Positions 29,290 through 40,742 are shown, counted from the stretch's first letter. The stretch is DNA of 64,000 nt from Microvirga sp. (GCA_031181145.1 JAPSLB010000006.1:62001-126000), one strand, 5' to 3'. The notes: a model not told the origin generated them from the sequence alone. Program-made: numbers and translations.

Positions 29290-29353
29290 GCGGCTTGTCC
29301 TTCTGAAAGGAGGGTTGCTGCGAGCCAATCTAGAGCATGCGGGAGGCGTTTGA

Positions 29354-30577
<1,224 letters not shown>

Positions 30578-30595
30578 TCTCTCGGGAACAGGGCG

Positions 30596-30622
30596 AAAGG
30601 GGCGGATCTTCCGCCCCTTTTT
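30596..30622 (+). terminator. Rho-independent terminator after ilvC
   Basis: Ten-bp stem AAAGGGGCGG / CCGCCCCTTT with loop ATCTT and a T run. Confidence 0.92.
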
Positions 30623-30623
30623 C

Positions 30624-30993
30624 GTTCTGTAAGCGTGTCGGGACGTGTGACCCAGCATGTCCGCCGCCGCGGCCTGCATGCTAGGGACTTTCTTGTCACG
30701 CGCCGGAAGGGGGACTGCGGTCAGCGCCTCGATGTGCCAGAGCGCGGCAGGCAGAACGACCCCGATCTTCCACTCGCAATGACGCCAATGCTCCGACCGG
30801 CCATGCCGGGTTCGTTCGGCAGCCATTCGTTCCGCGGGTCGTCATCGTCCCGTCAGGCGTGGGAGCCTTTCGGGAAGGATCCCATGGCAAAGCCCCTCCG
30901 CAATGTCATCTATATGCTGCAACGTTGCGGAAGGGCTTTGTCAGCTCCGGAAATGAGGGGGCTCCACCTGTTCAGAGGTAGAGCAAGCCCCGT
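30624..30993. other. Intergenic stretch with a long hairpin
   Basis: No credible gene on either strand. The main structure is the inverted repeat listed at 30888-30940. The remainder is GC-rich without clear promoter signals. Confidence 0.45.
30888..30940. repeat. Near-perfect 16-bp inverted repeat
   Basis: CAAAGCCCCTCCGCAA (30888-30903) pairs with TTGCGGAAGGGCTTTG (30925-30940) with one mismatch across a 21-base loop. It lies just downstream of the 3' end of the minus-strand 51-residue gene and could act as its terminator or as an RNA-stabilising stem, though no clear T tract follows. Confidence 0.6.
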
Positions 30994-31149
30994 TTACTGC
31001 TGGTTGCTCTTGGTGTTCTGAGCCTTGTTGTTGTCCTGCTTGCCGGGATCGAGGCGCTTCTTGGTCGTTCCGCCGGAGCCGCGGATGTGATCGCCGGGAT
31101 GCTTCTTGCTCTCGGCGGAGTTGTCGCCGTTCATCTTGCCTTTGCCCAT
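30994..31149 (-). CDS. Small basic hydrophilic protein, 51 residues
   Basis: A short gene with an unusually good ribosome-binding site: AAGGAGGT seven bases before the ATG. The product starts MGKGKMNGDNSAESKKHPGD and is rich in Lys, Asn, Gly, Asp and Gln with no hydrophobic segment, ending KSNQQ. Such composition suggests an intrinsically disordered cytoplasmic protein like small stress-related (hydrophilin-type) proteins of soil bacteria, but I do not recognise a family. It precedes nothing on its strand; the DedA gene lies upstream on the same strand, 68 bases away. Confidence 0.72.
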   Translation of the reverse strand: MGKGKMNGDNSAESKKHPGDHIRGSGGTTKKRLDPGKQDNNKAQNTKSNQQ

Positions 31150-31217
31150 GGGGAAACCTCCTTCGGGTGTAGGAGGTTAATGAGCCCTCCGGAGCCTGGT
31201 TCCCTCGAAAAATCGAT

Positions 31218-31739
31218 CTACCAGAGCAGGTAATGGGCGAGTCCTGCCCCCGGCGCGAGGAGGGCGAAGGCCCAGACCGAGGCGGAAGCCATGTTGGCCG
31301 CCTGGAAGAGCACCCGGGGCATCAGGAAGATGCCGGCGATCAGCGGAAGGACCGCGCGCGTGGGGCCGAAGAACCGGCCCAGGAACATGGCCCAGGGACC
31401 GAAGCGCTGGAAGAACCGTTCCCCTCTGTCGATGAGGTCCGGCCTCCTGGAAAGGGGCCAGATCCCGTAGGCGCGCTTCTTCACCTTGTGGCCGATTTCG
31501 TATGAGATCCAGGCGCTCAGGAAGGCGCCGGCGGCCGCGCCCAGCCAGACGTGCCAGAACGTGATGTCCGCTGCCGCCAGCGCGAAACCCACGGCCACGA
31601 GAATGGTCACCATCGGCAGGATGAGAGAGATGAACGCAAAGGATTCCCCGAACGTCATGAGCCCCACGATCAGGGGAGCATAGGCTTGGTTGTCCCGGAT
31701 GAATCCGAGAATGGTGGTGGTGAACGTCTCCAGATCCAC
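31218..31739 (-). CDS. DedA/SNARE-associated family membrane protein
   Basis: Integral membrane protein of the DedA/VTT superfamily, whose members flip or carry phospholipid and undecaprenyl-phosphate carriers. I place the start at a GTG (VDLETFTTTILG) because GAGGAGA lies eight bases upstream; an ATG 28 codons earlier would add a charged, non-family extension. The resulting 173 residues contain LIVGLMTFGESFAFISLILPMVTILVAVG, the conserved GAAAGAFLSAWISYEIGHKV, and FGPWAMFLGRFFGPTRAVLPLIAGIFLMP with the family FxGRxxxxxR pattern. Several membrane segments are visible. Confidence 0.85.
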   Translation of the reverse strand: MDLETFTTTILGFIRDNQAYAPLIVGLMTFGESFAFISLILPMVTILVAVGFALAAADITFWHVWLGAAAGAFLSAWISYEIGHKVKKRAYGIWPLSRRPDLIDRGERFFQRFGPWAMFLGRFFGPTRAVLPLIAGIFLMPRVLFQAANMASASVWAFALLAPGAGLAHYLLW

Positions 31740-31885
31740 GCGCGGCGTCTCCTCATGGCTTTCCCGTGTCGAACGCACGAACCTCATGTCACGGTCCGCC
31801 ATTCCCGTGATGAAAAGGATCACATCACGTCATTTGAAGCCAACTGGGTAATGCGGTAACCGAAAGAGAGAAGGGGGCTATAGCC

Positions 31886-32734
31886 ATGAATGTTCTCTCG
31901 ATCCAATCACATGTTGCCTATGGTCATGTGGGCAATGCATCCGCCGTCTTTCCGATGCAGCGTCTCGGCGTCGAAGTGTGGCCCATTCATACGGTGCAAT
32001 TCTCCAATCATACGGGCTACGGCTCCTGGAAGGGCCGCGTCTTCGACGGGCCTGCCATCGAGGAACTCGTGGAGGGCATTGCCGAGCGCGGCGTGCTCGA
32101 AAAATGCGACGGCGTGCTCTCGGGCTATATGGGTTCGGCCGACATAGGCAACGCGATCCTCTCCGCCGTCGCGCGGGTGCGGGCGCTCAATCCCCAGGCC
32201 CTCTATTGCTGCGATCCGGTGATCGGCGATGTCGGTCGCGGCGTTTTCGTGCGGCCCGGCATTCCGGAATTCATGCGCGAGAAGGCGATTCCCGCGGCCG
32301 ACATCATCACGCCGAACCAGTTCGAACTGAACTATCTCTCCGGCCTGGCGACCGAAACCCTGGGCGATGTGAAGCAGGCCGTCGCGATGGTGCAGGAACT
32401 CGGCCCCAGGGCCGTGCTCGTGACCTCCGTCGAGACGCGGGAGACGCCTTCCGACGCCATCGATCTCGTGGCCGGTGAGGGCGGCCGCTTCTGGCGCGTG
32501 CGCACCCCCAAGCTCTCGCTGAACGTCAACGGGGCAGGGGACGCGATCGCGGCGCTGTTCTTCGTCCATTACGCGCGCTCCCGTTCCGCCGCGACGGCCC
32601 TTGCCGAAGCCTCCGCCTCTGTCTACGGCTTGCTCAAGCGCACGGAGGAGGCGGGATCCCGTGAGGTCCTCACCATCGCGGCGCAGGACGAGTTCGTCTC
32701 GCCCACCCACCGTTTCATCGCCGAAGAGGTCTGA
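31886..32734 (+). CDS. pdxY: Pyridoxal kinase PdxY
   Basis: Salvage kinase that phosphorylates pyridoxal to pyridoxal phosphate. The 282 residues open with the typical [31 protein letters not shown] and include the [16 protein letters not shown] substrate loop, [16 protein letters not shown] and [13 protein letters not shown]. The ribokinase-fold anion hole appears as [17 protein letters not shown]; the usual Gly-Thr-Gly-Asp is Gly-Ala-Gly-Asp here, with the catalytic Asp kept. It starts a three-gene set with phzF-like and NUDIX-like genes (5-base gap, then one-base overlap). Confidence 0.94.
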   Translation: MNVLSIQSHVAYGHVGNASAVFPMQRLGVEVWPIHTVQFSNHTGYGSWKGRVFDGPAIEELVEGIAERGVLEKCDGVLSGYMGSADIGNAILSAVARVRALNPQALYCCDPVIGDVGRGVFVRPGIPEFMREKAIPAADIITPNQFELNYLSGLATETLGDVKQAVAMVQELGPRAVLVTSVETRETPSDAIDLVAGEGGRFWRVRTPKLSLNVNGAGDAIAALFFVHYARSRSAATALAEASASVYGLLKRTEEAGSREVLTIAAQDEFVSPTHRFIAEEV

Positions 32735-32739
32735 TCCGC

Positions 32740-33645
32740 ATGGCCCGCCGTTTCATCACCCTCGATGTCTTCACGTCTGAGCGCTTCACCGGAAATCCCC
32801 TTGCGGTCGTGCTGGATGCGGAGGGGCTCGACGACGGGCAGATGCAGACGATCGCGAAGGAGTTCAACCTCTCCGAGACGGTCTTCGTGTTTCCTCCGGC
32901 CCATCCGCATCAGCGCGCCGACATCCGCATCTTCACGCCGGGACGGGAGTTGCCCTTCGCCGGGCATCCGACCGTGGGGACGGCGGTGCTGCTTGCGCTG
33001 CAGGACCGGAACGGCGAGCCCGGTGCCGTCGCCTTCGGCCTGAAGGAGAAGGTCGGCATCGTTCCGTGCGCGGTGGTGGTCAAGGATACGGTGAGCGGCG
33101 AAGCGCGCTTCCGTCTGCCGCGCCTGCCTTTCTCCTGGGGCGAGGGAAAGGACAGCTCCACCTGCGCCTGGGCGCTGGGCCTTGATCCGACCGAGATCGG
33201 CTTCGAGCGCCATGTGCCGAGCCGCCACTCGGCGGGGGTGGCTTACGATCTCGTGCCCGTCGCGACCCTCGATGCTCTGGCCCGCGCCTGGCCGAAGGGG
33301 GAGGCTTTCGACAAGGCCTTTGCCGACAGCGACCACCCTTCGGCGTACGTCTATACGCGTGTGCCGCAGGCTGACGGATTGCGCTTTCGCGCCCGCATGT
33401 TCGGTCCGGGCATGGGCATCGTCGAAGATCCCGCCACCGGTTCCGCCGCGGCCGCCTTCGCGGGCGCGCTCATGCAATGCGAGCCCCTGGGCGACGGCGA
33501 GCACAACATCGTCATCGAGCAAGGCGTCGAGATGGGCCGGCCGAGCGCGATCGCCCTTCAGATGACGATCAAGAGCGGCGGGCTGATCGCCGCCGAGATC
33601 GGGGGCTCCGCCGTCATGGTGAGCCGCGGCGAGATCATCACGTGA
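32740..33645 (+). CDS. PhzF-family isomerase/epimerase-like protein
   Basis: 301-residue protein of the PhzF/diaminopimelate-epimerase fold. Landmarks: RRFITLDVFTSERFTGNPLAVVLDAEGL, FNLSETVFVFPP (Glu of the active site), FTPGRELPFAGHPTVGTAVLL and MGIVEDPATGSAAAAFAGAL, each typical of the two mirror-related halves. Family members isomerise small acids; the name comes from phenazine biosynthesis but no phenazine gene is nearby, so the substrate is open. The gene is tightly spaced after pdxY and overlaps the next start by one base. Confidence 0.92.
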   Translation: MARRFITLDVFTSERFTGNPLAVVLDAEGLDDGQMQTIAKEFNLSETVFVFPPAHPHQRADIRIFTPGRELPFAGHPTVGTAVLLALQDRNGEPGAVAFGLKEKVGIVPCAVVVKDTVSGEARFRLPRLPFSWGEGKDSSTCAWALGLDPTEIGFERHVPSRHSAGVAYDLVPVATLDALARAWPKGEAFDKAFADSDHPSAYVYTRVPQADGLRFRARMFGPGMGIVEDPATGSAAAAFAGALMQCEPLGDGEHNIVIEQGVEMGRPSAIALQMTIKSGGLIAAEIGGSAVMVSRGEIIT

Positions 33646-34355
33646 TGTCGGACGTCGTGATCAGGCGCGTCTCGCGCGTCGAGGCGAGATGCGCGCCCAT
33701 GGAATGGGCCTGGGCCGCGCAGAACCGGGAACTCATCGAGGCGAACTGGAAGCGGCGCACGGCTCGGACGCCGAAGATGTTCAACGGCCGGGTTCTGCTG
33801 CTCAGCAAGCTGGAATTCGAGCAGGATCTGTGCCGCAACACCTATTTCGAGACGAACTATGCGGAGTTCGTCGCCTGGATCGACAGCGGCTATCCGGACA
33901 GGAGCATCGCCAACGGCTTCGCCATGGGAGCCCTGCGCGGGTCGGATGGCGCCTATATCTGCGGTGTTATGAGCGCTCATACGGCGAATGCAGGTCGGGT
34001 CTATTTCGCGGGCGGCACGCCCGATCTGTCCGATCTCAGGCCCGACGGCACCGTCGATCTGGCAACGAGTCTGACCCGCGAGCTGACCGAGGAAACGGGT
34101 CTTCGCGAATCCGACTACCACGTTGATGACGAATGGATCATCGTCCGGCGCTGGCCGACGATTGCTCTGATCCGGACGGTTACCCTGCCCATGACGGCGG
34201 AGGAGGGCGCGGCCGTGATCCGCGCCAACATCGCCAGGGAACACGAACCCGAACTGGAGGACGTGCGGATCGTCCGCAGCACGGAGGACATCGACCGGGA
34301 GGCGATGCCCCTGTTCCAGCAATCCTTCTTCGAGTGGGTCTTCGCTCACGCGTAA
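33645..34355 (+). CDS. NUDIX-like hydrolase with incomplete NUDIX box
   Basis: 236 residues, start overlapping the phzF stop (TGATG). The segment LATSLTRELTEETGLRESDY carries the core RELxEExGL of the NUDIX box, but the upstream glycine and glutamate do not fall at the canonical spacing, so the box is only partial. The N-terminal part (MEWAWAAQNRELIEANWKRR, FNGRVLLLSKLEF) resembles the longer fungal/bacterial NUDIX proteins that lack an annotated substrate. As third gene of the pdxY set it may handle a nucleotide or cofactor by-product; that is inference from position. Confidence 0.72.
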   Translation: MSDVVIRRVSRVEARCAPMEWAWAAQNRELIEANWKRRTARTPKMFNGRVLLLSKLEFEQDLCRNTYFETNYAEFVAWIDSGYPDRSIANGFAMGALRGSDGAYICGVMSAHTANAGRVYFAGGTPDLSDLRPDGTVDLATSLTRELTEETGLRESDYHVDDEWIIVRRWPTIALIRTVTLPMTAEEGAAVIRANIAREHEPELEDVRIVRSTEDIDREAMPLFQQSFFEWVFAHA

Positions 34356-34473
34356 CCGTGGCTGGTCTTGGTGGCGCGGATCGACCCGGCATTCGGTAGC
34401 AGAGACCGCCAGATGCCCTGCAAGAGACTGGGTGAGGGAGATTTTCTGTCAGTTCGGCACGGGAGCGTTCAGC

Positions 34474-35442
34474 CTAAGAGGCATAGTCCCATTCGGTAGG
34501 AACGAACCGATAGCCTGCCCCCTCACGAGCCACATGGCCGAAGCCCGGGAACGGCAGGTGCATCCCGGCAACCAGCATCCGGTCGCCGGACGCGCGCTCG
34601 AGCGTCCGCCTGCGGGTGGCGGCAGCCATGTGGGGATCGGTGTCGAAGGCAAGGCCCCACTCCGGCCGGGCAAGCTGATACGCGGCGATATGGACAACGT
34701 CGGCCCAGATGAACAGGCCCTCACCTTCAGACTCCAGGATGAAGCCCGCATGCCCCGGCGTGTGCCCCGGCAGCGGTACCGAACGGATCGCACCGATGAT
34801 GTCGCTCTCGCCCGAGAACCTCCGCAGGCGGTTCGCATACACCTCGGCGACTTTGCGAGCCCCCAGAAAGAACGGCTTCATCCCTTCCGGGGCACGGTTC
34901 AGGTTGGCATCGTCGTGCCAGAACACGTAGTCGGTGTCCGGGACGATGAGTTCGGCGTTCGGAAACACCGCCCGACCCTCGGGTGTCAGAGCACCGTTGA
35001 TGTGGTCCGGATGCATGTGGGTGATGAGCACCGCATCCACCTGGTCCGGTGTAACGCCGGCGGCCTCCAGCCCCACCGGAAGGCGCCCGAGGGTTGTTCC
35101 CATGCCGCTCGACGCGCCCGTGTCGATGAGAACCAGCCGACCGCCGAATCTGACAAGGTAAGCATTGACCGGAATTCGGCGCTGTCCTGGTGCCTGGAAC
35201 GCAACCGCAGCCAGGTTCGCCGCATCCTCCGGATCGGCCCCTAGGACCTGATCCAGCGGTACGTCGATGTAGCCGTCAAGCAGCGGAGTGATCGTGAGCG
35301 AGCCGATCCTGCGGCTCGGTAGGCCATATCCCCGCAATCCCGCAGGCGAGGCACGAACGGGGGTTGAGCCCGATGCGCCAAGGATTGCGGCTGTGCTGGC
35401 GAGACCAGATGCACCGATGAGGGAACGACGTGAAAGAGCCAT
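34474..35442 (-). CDS. Exported metallo-beta-lactamase-fold hydrolase
   Basis: 322 residues from MALSRRSLIG. The start is chosen because it opens an export signal with a twin Arg (SRRSLIGASGLASTAAILGASG), probably Tat. The metal motif is ITHMHPDHING (HxHxDH), with further ligands in LPGHTPGH and IWADVVH. The fold resembles N-acyl homoserine lactonase/AttM-like and other periplasmic MBL hydrolases, but the substrate is not evident. It is divergent from a LysR gene, its likely regulator. An in-frame region of 54 codons upstream lacks family similarity. Confidence 0.87.
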   Translation of the reverse strand: MALSRRSLIGASGLASTAAILGASGSTPVRASPAGLRGYGLPSRRIGSLTITPLLDGYIDVPLDQVLGADPEDAANLAAVAFQAPGQRRIPVNAYLVRFGGRLVLIDTGASSGMGTTLGRLPVGLEAAGVTPDQVDAVLITHMHPDHINGALTPEGRAVFPNAELIVPDTDYVFWHDDANLNRAPEGMKPFFLGARKVAEVYANRLRRFSGESDIIGAIRSVPLPGHTPGHAGFILESEGEGLFIWADVVHIAAYQLARPEWGLAFDTDPHMAAATRRRTLERASGDRMLVAGMHLPFPGFGHVAREGAGYRFVPTEWDYAS

Positions 35443-35544
35443 GGAAGTACCTCGAGTTGTCGGCCGCAGGGTTCTGCCTGCGACCGACCCGGATCCTCCC
35501 CTATAGATCGTGTCTTTGGTAGGTGCTTTAATCTTATGGCAATG

Positions 35545-35559
35545 ATAGTTTATGCCTAT
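35545..35559. promoter_or_regulatory. Candidate LysR box between metallo-hydrolase and lysR genes
   Basis: ATAGTTTATGCCTAT has dyad ends ATAG/CTAT and fits the T-N11-A rule of LysR-type operators. It lies 26 bases before the GTG start of the LysR gene and about 100 bases before the divergent hydrolase gene. Confidence 0.5.
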
Positions 35560-35585
35560 TAATCGACTCAGACAGGGAGGGATGC

Positions 35586-36515
35586 GTGGATCGCCTGACG
35601 GCAATGGCCAGCTTTGTCCGGATTTGCGAACTTGGAAGTTTCTCGGCCGCTGCTCAGGATTTCGGCATCAGTCAACCATCGATCAGCCAGCAGATCCGGG
35701 GATTGGAGGCTCACCTCGGCGTGCGGCTGTTCAATAGGACGACCCGGCACGTCACCCTTACGGACGCGGGCGCAAGTTATCTGGAGCGCGCTCGGGACAT
35801 CCTCGAACGCCTGGACGAAGCCGATCGCACGGTCGGTGGGCTAGATCAAGCCATGTCCGGGCGACTGGCCGTCAGTGCCCCGGTCGGCCTTGGGGGCACG
35901 GTGCTGGCGAACTTCTTCATAGAGTTCAAGCGGGCTTATCCGGACCTGGTGCTAGACATCTCGTTGAGCGACAGCTTCGTCGACGTCGTCGCGGAGCGGA
36001 TTGATGTTGCGATCAGGCTGGGGGCGATCTCTGACGACCGCCTGGTCGTGCGGCGGCTTGGCACGGTGGAGCGCTGCCTCGCCGCTGCACCGGCGTACTT
36101 GGCGCGCAATGGGAAGCCTCAACATCCGTCAGATCTGGCGGATCACGAGTACGTCATCCATTCCCAGCAAGTCGCTGGCGGAACGCTTCCGCTCATTGGG
36201 CCGAAGGGTGAGCGTGTGGAAGTTCCCGTTCGCTCGACCTTTCGCACCGACAACGCACTTCTGATGCGCGAAGCCCTCGTCGCTGGCCTTGGGATCGGGC
36301 TCATGCACAGGAAGCTGTTCGATCCCCTGCTGGCCGACCAGAGGCTCGAATATGTGCTCCCGGGGTGGCACTACCCGCCTCATCAGGTTCATGCGGTCTA
36401 TCCTTCAAACCGCTACATTCCTTTGAAGGTCCGGCGATTTGTGGAAGAGCTATCCACGTACCTTCGAACTGTCGGAGCCTTCGGCCGCCCCAACCAGGAA
36501 CCTCAATCGGCGTAA
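35586..36515 (+). CDS. LysR-family transcriptional regulator
   Basis: 309 residues; GTG start with AGGGAGGG upstream. The N-terminal winged helix-turn-helix is typical (MASFVRICELGSFSAAAQDFGISQPSISQQIRGLEAHLGVRLFNRTTRHVTLTDAG), followed by the effector domain of the periplasmic-binding type (GRLAVSAPVGLGGTVLANFFIEF, YPDLVLDISLSDSFVDVVAERIDVAIRLG). This is the CrgA-like branch that often controls a divergent oxidoreductase or hydrolase, which fits the neighbouring MBL gene and the LysR-box-like site between them. Confidence 0.93.
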   Translation: MDRLTAMASFVRICELGSFSAAAQDFGISQPSISQQIRGLEAHLGVRLFNRTTRHVTLTDAGASYLERARDILERLDEADRTVGGLDQAMSGRLAVSAPVGLGGTVLANFFIEFKRAYPDLVLDISLSDSFVDVVAERIDVAIRLGAISDDRLVVRRLGTVERCLAAAPAYLARNGKPQHPSDLADHEYVIHSQQVAGGTLPLIGPKGERVEVPVRSTFRTDNALLMREALVAGLGIGLMHRKLFDPLLADQRLEYVLPGWHYPPHQVHAVYPSNRYIPLKVRRFVEELSTYLRTVGAFGRPNQEPQSA

Positions 36516-37139
36516 GTGAATCCTGCGCGACCGTCGCGTTATTCCTTCTCCCCGCGGCAAGGGCAGCTTTGGAAGAGATCAAACCTTGCCTGAGCAATTA
36601 CTTGCCCAGCATCTGGTGGTCTTTGCTACCGAATGCCGGATCAACCGCTGCGCTTCCGGTCGCGCCCGGCGGCGCAGGCGGCTTCGGCCTGCCCGATCTC
36701 CCGATCGATGCGGTTGTAGACGGACTGGTTCACGTGCCCCATGGCGAGGTCGTTGCTCATCACGGCTCGGTAGCGGGCGATCTCGCCTTGCAGCCGGAAC
36801 CCGCAGGCATGTGGGGGCTAGAGGGGCGCCGGGGCAGGGCCCGAAGCTGTCTGATTACTGGCAGCGAGCGGCGGTGCGACGAGGCCGCTGAGCTACGAGC
36901 CACGGATCGTGTTGTTCATCCAAGTCACCTCATGTTCGGATGGGACGGCCTGAGTCCAAGCCGAGCCTGCGGTGATCTAGGGCGTTTCGCCATGCGTTCA
37001 GGGAGCGGGGGACATTTCCCATACGCTCGTCGAGCTGCGGCTTTTCGTTTGTTTCAACCACTTGCCATTCCGGATCCTGCCCGTTACAAACATGCCGTTC
37101 TTCGCGGCAGTGCCGCGGTCTTTGGAGGATTGGGCAGCG
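36516..37139. other. Sparse stretch between lysR and the leuA leader
   Basis: About 620 bases with no recognised gene. Plus-strand frames have poor starts and no family resemblance. A short minus-strand frame at 36641-36760 is the only stretch with protein-like composition and is listed separately as doubtful. Confidence 0.4.
36641..36760 (-). CDS. Doubtful small ORF or gene remnant, 39 residues
   Basis: Reads MSNDLAMGHVNQSVYNRIDR then an Ala/Glu-rich and basic end. The same frame is open upstream for some 17 codons with compatible sequence (RLQGEIARYRAV) but has no further ATG before a stop, so this could be the tail of a decayed gene. No good ribosome-binding site is present. Confidence 0.25.
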   Translation of the reverse strand: MSNDLAMGHVNQSVYNRIDREIGQAEAACAAGRDRKRSG

Positions 37140-37235
37140 ATGGCAATCGGCTCCCACAGCGCAGTTAAGAACGGCACCGCCCCGGCGGCCGGCCGCGCGC
37201 TCCTCCTCGGCCTCCTTCTCCTTAGCTGCCCCTGA
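37140..37235 (+). CDS. leuA leader peptide (Leu-rich attenuator peptide)
   Basis: 31 codons, ATG with GGAGG eleven bases upstream. The C-terminal part reads ALLLGLLLLSCP: seven leucine codons within eight (CTC CTC CTC GGC CTC CTT CTC CTT). It sits about 120 bases before leuA, and its stop codon falls in the 5' arm of a hairpin. This is the expected architecture of ribosome-mediated attenuation by leucyl-tRNA supply. Confidence 0.85.
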   Translation: MAIGSHSAVKNGTAPAAGRALLLGLLLLSCP

Positions 37236-37271
37236 GGGTCGGCTGGGCGTTGCCGCCTGGGCTCTCAGGGG
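37229..37271 (+). promoter_or_regulatory. leuA leader hairpin
   Basis: CCCCTGAG (37229-37236) pairs perfectly with CTCAGGGG (37264-37271); the stop codon of the leader peptide is inside the 5' arm, so a ribosome there blocks the stem. No strong T tract follows. A further pairing GAGCGC/GCGCTC closer to the leuA ribosome-binding site suggests that translation initiation could also be masked. Confidence 0.6.
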
Positions 37272-37353
37272 TTCTGGAAAGACCAAGAACAACCGCGAGC
37301 GCCTGGCTTCACGCCCCCTGGATCGCGCTCCTCCTCCGAGAAGGACTGACACG

Positions 37354-38916
<1,563 letters not shown>

Positions 38917-38933
38917 GACGAACACCCCGTCAT

Positions 38934-38954
38934 CCCCCGGGCTCGTCCCGGGGG
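38934..38954. repeat. Palindromic REP-like element, copy 2
   Basis: CCCCCGGG / CCCGGGGG around loop CTCGT, preceded by CGTCAT, related to the copy at 851-873. It lies shortly behind the leuA stop and before the convergent Lrp gene. Confidence 0.6.
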
Positions 38955-39033
38955 CCGTCTTTAGCGGCCAGCGGTTCTCACGGCCTGGATGGCCGCAACA
39001 CGGGTGCGGCCATGGCGCACCGAGCGGCTCCAC

Positions 39034-39504
39034 TTAATCCGGCACGGGAAACGGGCTCTGCGGCTTGATTGTCGAGAGCACGAAGCTTGAGCGGACATCC
39101 GCCACGCCGGGCAGGGTGAGCAGGCGGTTCATGGTGAATTCGCCGAAGCTCTCGATGTCCCGGGCGACCGCATGAACGATGATGTCCACCTCCCCGGCAA
39201 GGGCGTGACAGGCGATCACCTCCTCGTAGCCTTTCAGCCGGTCCACGAGCCGGGTGCGCCAGCCAGGCTCCGATTGCTCCAGCTTGATGAACACGAAGGC
39301 CTCCACCTCGAAGCCGAGTGCCTTGCGGTCGACCATGGCGCGATATCCCTGAATGATTCCGTCCTCCTCCAGCGCCTTCAGACGCCTCAGGCAGGGGGAG
39401 GCGGCGAGCCCCACCTTCTCGGCCAGGGTGGAGTTGGGAATGCGCCCATCCCCTTGAATGGCGCGCAGGATCCGGCGGTCGGAGGGGGAGAGATGACGCT
39501 TCAT
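39034..39504 (-). CDS. Lrp/AsnC-family transcriptional regulator
   Basis: 156-residue feast/famine regulator. N-terminal helix-turn-helix: LSPSDRRILRAIQGDGRIPNSTLAEKVGLAASPCLRRLKALEEDGIIQGY. C-terminal RAM (ligand) domain: EAFVFIKLEQSEPGWRTRLVDRLKGYEEVIACHALAGEVDIIVHAVARD. It is divergent from phhA, so an aromatic amino acid such as phenylalanine or tyrosine is a reasonable guess for the effector, and phhA the likely target. Confidence 0.93.
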   Translation of the reverse strand: MKRHLSPSDRRILRAIQGDGRIPNSTLAEKVGLAASPCLRRLKALEEDGIIQGYRAMVDRKALGFEVEAFVFIKLEQSEPGWRTRLVDRLKGYEEVIACHALAGEVDIIVHAVARDIESFGEFTMNRLLTLPGVADVRSSFVLSTIKPQSPFPVPD

Positions 39505-39531
39505 CGAAAGCTCACGGATTGAGGCCTTTTA

Positions 39532-39544
39532 GTCATTTTATGAC
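39532..39544. promoter_or_regulatory. Candidate Lrp operator between lrp and phhA genes
   Basis: GTCATTTTATGAC is a perfect dyad (GTCAT-TTT-ATGAC), 27 bases from the Lrp start. Another AAAATGACC occurs about 40 bases further towards phhA. Confidence 0.45.
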
Positions 39545-39633
39545 CGTTCGGCTGTCAATCCAGGCCATGTTCGGCGGAAAATGACCTGATGCGAGTGCTA
39601 TCCTCGGGACATAAGAACGACAGAGGACGCGCC

Positions 39634-40491
39634 ATGAACACAGCCACCGGCAGCGACGATCCGCGCGACCACATGCGCGATCAGGGCTTCGAGAATTATA
39701 CCGAGACCGATCATGACACCTGGAGAATCCTGGCCAAGCGCCAGCGGGAGCTTCTCAAAGGCCGCATCGTCGAGCAGTTCCTGGACGGTCTCGACCGTCT
39801 CGGCATCGGCGAGGAGGGCATTCCCGATTTCCGCGTCATGAACCAGCGCCTCAAGGCGGCGACGGGCTGGGAGGTCGTGGCGGTGCCCGGATTGATCCCC
39901 GATCTCGCCTTCTTCCGCATGCTGGCGAACCGCCAGTTTCCGGCAGGCTTCTGGATCCGCAGACCGGAGCAGCTCGACTATATCGAAGAGCCGGACATCT
40001 TCCACGACGTGTTCGGCCATGTGCCGCTGATCATGCAGCCGGTCTACGCGGATTATCTCGAAGCCTATGGCAAGGCCGGGCTGGTGGCCGCCGAGCATGG
40101 GGCCCTGAGATATCTGGCGCGGCTCTACTGGTACACGGTGGAATTCGGCCTCGCCCAGACGCCGGAGGGGCTGCGCATCGTCGGCGCCGGCATCGCCTCG
40201 TCGCCCGGAGAGACGATCTTCGCGCTCGAGAGCCCGTCGCCAAACCGGGTCGCCTTCGACCTGGGCCGCGTCATGCGCACCCTCTACCGGATCGACGATT
40301 ACCAGGAGACCTATTTCGTGCTCGACGGTATCGAATCATGGCCGAGCCTCGACCCCGACCGGCTGATCCCGTTGTGGAAGGAACTGGCCGGACAGGAAGA
40401 GATCGAGCCCGGTCGGATCCAGCCGGAGGATCCGGTTTTGACACCGGGTGACGGTACCTATCACCGCGCCAAATCAAAATCCGCAGCTTGA
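39634..40491 (+). CDS. phhA: Phenylalanine 4-monooxygenase
   Basis: Pterin- and iron-dependent hydroxylase that converts phenylalanine to tyrosine. The 285 residues from MNTATGSDD match the bacterial monodomain form; AGAGGA lies upstream, while an ATG 15 codons earlier lacks one. Iron ligands are the two His of EPDIFHDVFGHVPLI and the Glu of LARLYWYTVEFGL. The pterin region is VPGLIPDLAFFRMLANRQFPAGFWIRR. No pterin carbinolamine dehydratase gene (phhB) is next to it. Probably controlled by the divergent Lrp-type regulator. Confidence 0.95.
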   Translation: MNTATGSDDPRDHMRDQGFENYTETDHDTWRILAKRQRELLKGRIVEQFLDGLDRLGIGEEGIPDFRVMNQRLKAATGWEVVAVPGLIPDLAFFRMLANRQFPAGFWIRRPEQLDYIEEPDIFHDVFGHVPLIMQPVYADYLEAYGKAGLVAAEHGALRYLARLYWYTVEFGLAQTPEGLRIVGAGIASSPGETIFALESPSPNRVAFDLGRVMRTLYRIDDYQETYFVLDGIESWPSLDPDRLIPLWKELAGQEEIEPGRIQPEDPVLTPGDGTYHRAKSKSAA

Positions 40492-40589
40492 GGAAAAAAC
40501 CTCTCCAAATGGGGTAGACAGGGGCCGTACGGTTTGTTACACGCACGGCCTCTTCAGCGGAAACGCACCGCTGAATTCGCTTCGGCGAC

Positions 40590-40665
<76 letters not shown>

Positions 40666-40742
40666 TTCCTTCCGCTAGAAAATCAGCGACTTAGTTTAAC
40701 GGATGCAGGTTCGAACGTGGACCGGCATGTGCCGTTTTACAC

